A stretch of 64,000 nucleotides of DNA from NCBI GenBank assembly GCA_025084515.1, contig JAJAGP010001326.1, positions 140,873 to 204,872 of the forward strand, given 5' to 3'. The position numbers were made by a program, and so were the translations under genes. Shown piece after piece: positions 59,726-64,000 of the stretch. The stretch comes from Ancistrus triradiatus. Lineage: Eukaryota > Chordata > Actinopteri > Siluriformes > Loricariidae. Every line of letters starts with the position of its first letter. The first letter of the stretch is position 1. The notes under the pieces are model-generated. The model ran no database searches, was not told the origin of the DNA, and was given only the letters and a program-made list of their open reading frames with translations.

Positions 59726-60769
59726 GATAACTGTGTATTATACCATACTACACGACTTACTGCGACCTGGAGTAATATGCAGGATATTACATTAAGGTTA
59801 ATGTTTGGGTTAGTAAACACATGTACTCAGGGTTATATTCTACAGAGTAAATCAGCACAATTAAAGTTTGCAAAATCTACAAAACAAAACATAGTGTGTG
59901 TGTTGTTCAAATTATATGACTGCTGGGGTGTTTTTAGTCTAATATATAAAGAAATTCTAAGACCAGGCTGTGGAAATCAGTAACAGGTTTATACCTATGA
60001 GCAGGATTTTTAAAATCTCTTGACACAAGTTCATGCTAAATCACATCATAGATTTTTCACACTAGGATACTGGGGTATAAATTGGGGTTTAAATAAATAA
60101 CACATTTTATTAAACCGTAAAGGTCAGATACAAGGAAAGCTCTCTCTCTGTACTGTAAGATGGCAGCCATTATAATGATTAGTCAGTCAGCTTTTGCAGG
60201 TGTTCTGGCAGTGGAGGACAGTACTCATACGAAGCCCAACTATCTGCCTCAAATGGTTTCTTTGCTTTTTTTCACACCATGTTGGTTGTATTTTTAATGT
60301 CAATATATGTCAGTAGAAGTAGTTCGGTGAAATTTATTATACCTTTAAGTACTACACGTTGTGCATATAGTCAGAATCCCTATCCAGTTTGAAAAAAAAG
60401 AATACATTGAAAATGAATATTGACTTGGTATTTGTTGTAATGTTATTCCGTTCTCAATTCTCTGTGTTTAAGGCTTTGAAAAATCTTTGAGATATGTTAC
60501 AATCTTACTGTACATTACTAACTGGAAACTATATGTGTAATATATTTTCATTAAAAAAATGAAGCCAACATGACCAAATGTTTATTACTGCTGTGTAAAG
60601 AGAACTGCCATTATTGAACAGTTTTCCACTTTCTTGCACTTTAAATCAGTCAAATCACTACTCATCAGATTACCCATACAGGCTATTGAACATGAATTGA
60701 ATCACAAATTTAATTTTGCTGATCGAGTGTTACCAAGTTGAGCTAAACATCAGCATTGTATCGAGCTTT
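59726..60769. other. Intergenic or distal 3' UTR sequence
   Basis: No gene recognised. It may be transcribed if the distal poly(A) signals are used. Confidence 0.5.
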
Positions 60770-61514
60770 TACAACCCCAAATCAGAAAAAGTTGTGATAC
60801 TATGGAAAATGCATTAAAAAACAACAAGATGTTTTGTCTGGTCAGAGTCTTTGAAGAGCAAAGAAGAAAATTACTGATATGTTTACAGACAATGTTCCTC
60901 AACAACAAGAAAGACTGGAATGGATTTACACATTTCTCCATCTACTGTGCCATTAAATGATTCAAAGAATCTGGAGGAATGGAGAGGGCAAAGGCGCAAG
61001 TCTAAGCTGATTAGCACTGCATCAAGAACTGTCATTCATCAATAGCTGATATAACTACATGGGCAAGGGATTACTTTGGCAAACCTTAGTCAAGCAGTAC
61101 AATACAGAGTTACATTCACAGTTGACACTGTGTGCTCCAGACCAAAAACAAGAAGGACCATCCAGACTGTTATCACCAACAACTCCAAAAGCCAGATTCT
61201 GTTATGGTATGGGGTTGTGTCAGAGTCCTTGGCAAACACTTCTGTCATGGCATCATTCATGCAGAAATATACAGTAACAGTAGACAAACAACAGTGTACA
61301 GCAATATGCTGCCTTCTTTTCCATTGACATCCATGCATTTTTCAACAAAACATTGCAAAACCATATGCTGCACACTTTACAATGGGATGGCTATGGAAGT
61401 TGATCAGACAAAACTTGAAATAACCTTGGTTCATACTGTCTGTAGTGAAATAAAAGTCAAAGTAAAAACAGTTTTTCTTTTTTGTTAGTTTTTTTATTTG
61501 CGTTTGGAGTTGTA
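60770..61514 (+). mobile_element. Internally deleted Tc1-like transposon, TACAACCCCAA family
   Basis: The left end TACAACCCCAAATCAG-AAAAGTTG (60770) and the degenerate right end TTTGGAGTTGTA (61503-61514) are inverted partners. + strand transposase debris includes ATTCAAAGAATCTGGAGGAA (HTH region) and, in frame 61132-61488, KKDHPDCYHQQLQKPDSVMVWGCV, the catalytic-core segment usually written as KPxSVMVWGC. Only about half the family's length remains. Confidence 0.78.
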
Positions 61515-61789
61515 GCTACTAGCAAAGCACACATTCATAGTAAAATACAAGAAGGTGATTTGGTTGGAATACTGTATATGTTCAGTATAATCAAATTACA
61601 AGACAGATTTTAGGAAAATATTTTTCTTGATAGCAATACTCAGTAGTGGATTGTTGCAAGTTTTAATATACAATGCTGGAATAAATCTTTATGGGAAAGG
61701 GTCCTTTAATAAGTGAGATCAAATAAGTTAGGAGGAAATAAATAAAGGCCGTAACATATTTTCTTAAGTAATATTGTACAACACCAATA

Positions 61790-61960
61790 GAGGGCAGCAC
61801 ACTTGTGCAGTCTTGAGCACTGTCATATCAGAGTTTTAAAGATCTCTGGTTCGATTCCCGGCCCAGTTGCCGTCTTTGTGGAGCTTGCATGTTATGCTCA
61901 TGTCTACATGGGATTTCTCCAAATACTCCCACAATCCAAAGCCATGTTCAATTGGTAGAG
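61790..61960 (+). mobile_element. SINE-like repeat (GGGCAGCAC head)
   Basis: GAGGGCAGCACACTTGTGCAG head, box B GGTTCGATTCC (61848-61858) and the GTCTACATGGGATTTCTCC body match the plan of the SINE at 50720. The tail is not seen. Confidence 0.65.
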
Positions 61961-61994
61961 AGAGCTGGTACTTTTCATGGCAAGTCAATAAGCT

Positions 61995-62290
61995 AATTCA
62001 GCTGCTTGAAGTCAAGTCAAGTCAAGTCAAGTCAAGTCAGATCTATTTATATAGCGCTTTTTACAGTGGAGCATTACCTCAAAGCAACTTTACAAGTTTA
62101 GATTATCTCCTAATAACTACGTCCAATCCCAAATTGAGCAAACCTATGGCGACAGTGGCAAGGAAAAACTCCCTAGTGAAGTGATTCTCTGTGTGCTTTG
62201 AAATGATTCTGTGTACATCAGGGTCCTCCACAAGCAGTGTACCTAGAGGTTTCTCTTTTGTTATTGTTGATGGAAAACAATTATGCATTT
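61995..62290 (+). repeat. Common fish interspersed repeat with (GTCAA)n head
   Basis: Six GTCAA units (about 62010-62039) lead into ATTTATATAGCGCTTTTTAC, CCTCAAAGCAACTTTAC and GGCGACAGTGGCAAGGAAAA, a layout recognised from dispersed teleost repeats. Confidence 0.6.
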
Positions 62291-63703
62291 AACTGTAAAA
62301 CACACAGCGTGACCAAAAATGTTTTTGTAGTACTAGTCTTTGTGAACCATAGAAACTCAACATTTGGCTAACAGGCTAAAATTGGATCTAGCTTAATTTG
62401 ATTTCAGAGTGACAATCAAAGTGGTAGCAAAATTCAGCATAAATTTTGTAAATGCAGAAATAATAGTCCTACTGATAATGTAATTTCCCAAAACCACTCA
62501 ACCTTTCATTACCACATTTAGAGTGATAATACTATTTACATGACCTTTTAACAGTACTTTCAGTTTCTCCTTCGAAACACTGAAAACAGGAACTTCCACA
62601 AATGATTCTGCAAATGGCATCAGTTACAAACTGTAGACCGGTGTTATTTTATGTTATCATATAACTTAATAATATAAGCACTTTAAGGTAGTGAGAGTCA
62701 CAGTGTGTCCTGAAGCTTTACCAGAAACAATATACATTTAAAAAATTTCAATAGGTTGATTGGATTCTTTAATATATTCAATTTTAAATATATGACACTG
62801 TTATTTTAACAGTTCAAGTCATGTAAAATTGGATAAATGTTCCATTAGGTACCTTTAAATGAATAATGTTTTAGAAAAAAATAAGACATGCTTTCTGAAC
62901 TATAGTTAAGTGCCACTGTTCTATTGTATTACCTTTATTAAAAGGCTTTGAATAAACTGGGCAGACTTTGTAAATGCCATAATATTTTTAAAGGGAACGA
63001 AACATTTTACTATTTTGATTATTTTGACTTATTAAAACCTACTAATTGATACTAAGAATTACACAATTGACTTAGTCCATTATGGTATAGTACTAGACTG
63101 AATCTAAATTTGATTACAATAAAAAATTTAATTTACTTACAGAATGAAACCAATTTGCTTTCGCTTTCAGGTGCTATGTCACTTTGGGTTTGAAGTTGCT
63201 ATTGACAGTTTTGCAGTCAAATATTAAGTGCACTTGATATATTGCAGGATTAATGTCATGCCACATAAAGCTGCTTGTGAACACATCTTTTAATTAGATA
63301 TAAGCAGGTTAATAATATGAAGGACACAAGTCTGGAATATCCATAGACAAACAGCTGCAGTAGTATGGTTTGTACTAAACACCTCTGTAACTCTCAATAT
63401 TGCAGTTTCAAAGGTTTCCACCACTCCAACAAGCCATTTTGTCAACTTTTTGTCATGCCATCCTAAAACAAAGTCCCATGAAGAAATGATTTGGCAACTT
63501 TGTTGTAGCTTCAAATATGGAACAAATTCCATATGAATACCCATGTCATTGGATGTAGCTTTTGGGTGTCGACAAACTAGATTTGAAACTAAATCACAAC
63601 AACAAGCATTAATAAGTACATGGCTGAATGACAAACATATGTTTAACAACTAAGAGTAACATTAGCGGGATGTGACTCTTATGCAGGACATTTAAAGAGC
63701 ACA
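62291..63703. other. Intergenic stretch, no gene seen
   Basis: AT-rich. The - strand 119-codon frame at 63290-63649 has no domain and lies downstream of the GPCR poly(A) signal, so I do not call it. Confidence 0.55.
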
Positions 63704-63709
63704 TTTATT
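63704..63709 (-). terminator. Polyadenylation signal for the GPCR gene
   Basis: TTTATT on the + strand is AATAAA on the - strand, 140 bases past the GPCR stop codon. The spacing is plausible; there is no transcript evidence. Confidence 0.4.
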
Positions 63710-63848
63710 TACAAATGGTGGTGCCATCAAGCTACTCCAAAAATGGAAACCATACAAAATTTTGTGAACCTAAGGAATATGACATATCACAGGTTCTCAT
63801 AAAAACAATAACTCTCTTAAAACTCAGTTTTATCAAACATTTGCTGAA

Positions 63849-64000
63849 TTAATGTGTAGACCTGTTTCCTGCTTGACGAACCCTCATTTTTTTGATGAAC
63901 CCTGATGCAACTGCATACAGAAAAGGATTTACGCAACAATTAATCACACTGACAGTCTTACTCAGATCCCCAGTTGCTCTACGAAAATATTTCAGGTGAT
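63849..64000 (-). CDS. Class A (rhodopsin-like) GPCR, C-terminal end, partial
   Basis: The last 49 whole codons and the stop (TAA at 63849-63851) of a - strand gene that continues past the right edge. The translation runs through HLKYFRRATGDLSK (extracellular loop 3 to TM7) and VINCCVNPFLYAVASGF. NPFLY is the NPxxY motif that ends TM7 in rhodopsin-like receptors. It is followed by a basic helix-8-like stretch (IKKMRVRQ) and a short tail ending STH. Only about 21 residues follow NPxxY, which is short. The receptor type cannot be decided without TM1-TM6. A peptide, lipid or nucleotide receptor of the delta/gamma groups is conceivable. Confidence 0.75.
   Translation of the reverse strand, partial: HLKYFRRATGDLSKTVSVINCCVNPFLYAVASGFIKKMRVRQAGNRSTH

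Noticed and set aside
63290..63649. 119-codon - strand open frame near the GPCR gene
   Set aside because: No domain, no membrane-helix pattern, and it lies beyond the likely GPCR poly(A) signal. The length is within chance for AT-rich DNA on this scale.
1..64000. CRISPR array, operon, phage, retroviral or toxin gene content
   Set aside because: No regularly spaced repeats, no gag-pol-env or LTR pair that I can identify, and gene structure is clearly vertebrate.

Overview
The window is vertebrate nuclear DNA, almost certainly from a ray-finned (teleost) fish. It has long introns with GT-AG borders, abundant (AC)n and (TA)n microsatellites, many decayed Tc1/mariner elements, hAT-like MITEs and tRNA-derived SINEs with an L2-type tail. 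The repeat mix feels ostariophysan (catfish-like), but that is an impression and not a demonstration.

One gene dominates: bcar1, encoding the p130Cas adaptor, on the + strand. Its seven coding exons can be read at 15177-15188, 28787-29404, 49967-50110, 53013-53123, 53883-55037, 57622-57702 and 57918-58430. Joined, they give an 877-residue open protein with every junction at phase 0. The order is SH3 domain (exons 1-2), substrate domain with 15 YxxP tyrosine motifs (exons 2-5), serine-rich four-helix bundle, Src-binding RPLPSPP and YDYV motifs (end of exon 5), and the C-terminal FAT-like helical domain (exons 6-7). A CCAAT-box region lies upstream of exon 1, and a 3' UTR with AATAAA at 59698 follows.

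Layout: 1-14.8 kb is intergenic and repeat-rich, with no convincing host gene. 14.83-15.18 kb holds the putative bcar1 promoter and leader. Introns 1 (13.6 kb) and 2 (20.6 kb) are packed with transposon debris, while introns 3-6 are shorter. 58.4-59.7 kb is the bcar1 3' UTR. 59.7-63.7 kb is intergenic with an internally deleted Tc1-like element, a SINE and a common fish repeat. At the right edge the last ~50 codons of a class A GPCR run on the - strand (63849-64000), tail-to-tail with bcar1; the window cuts it off.

I found no CRISPR array, operon, virus or obviously new biological system. The items most worth a second look are an unrecognised, frameshifted coding remnant in intron 2 (38657-39115), a family of non-autonomous elements with CGGTTCTCG-type ends, a large palindrome built from Tc1 ends (3938-4096), two hAT-like elements with matching flanking 8-mers, and the phase-0 exon modularity of the bcar1 substrate domain.
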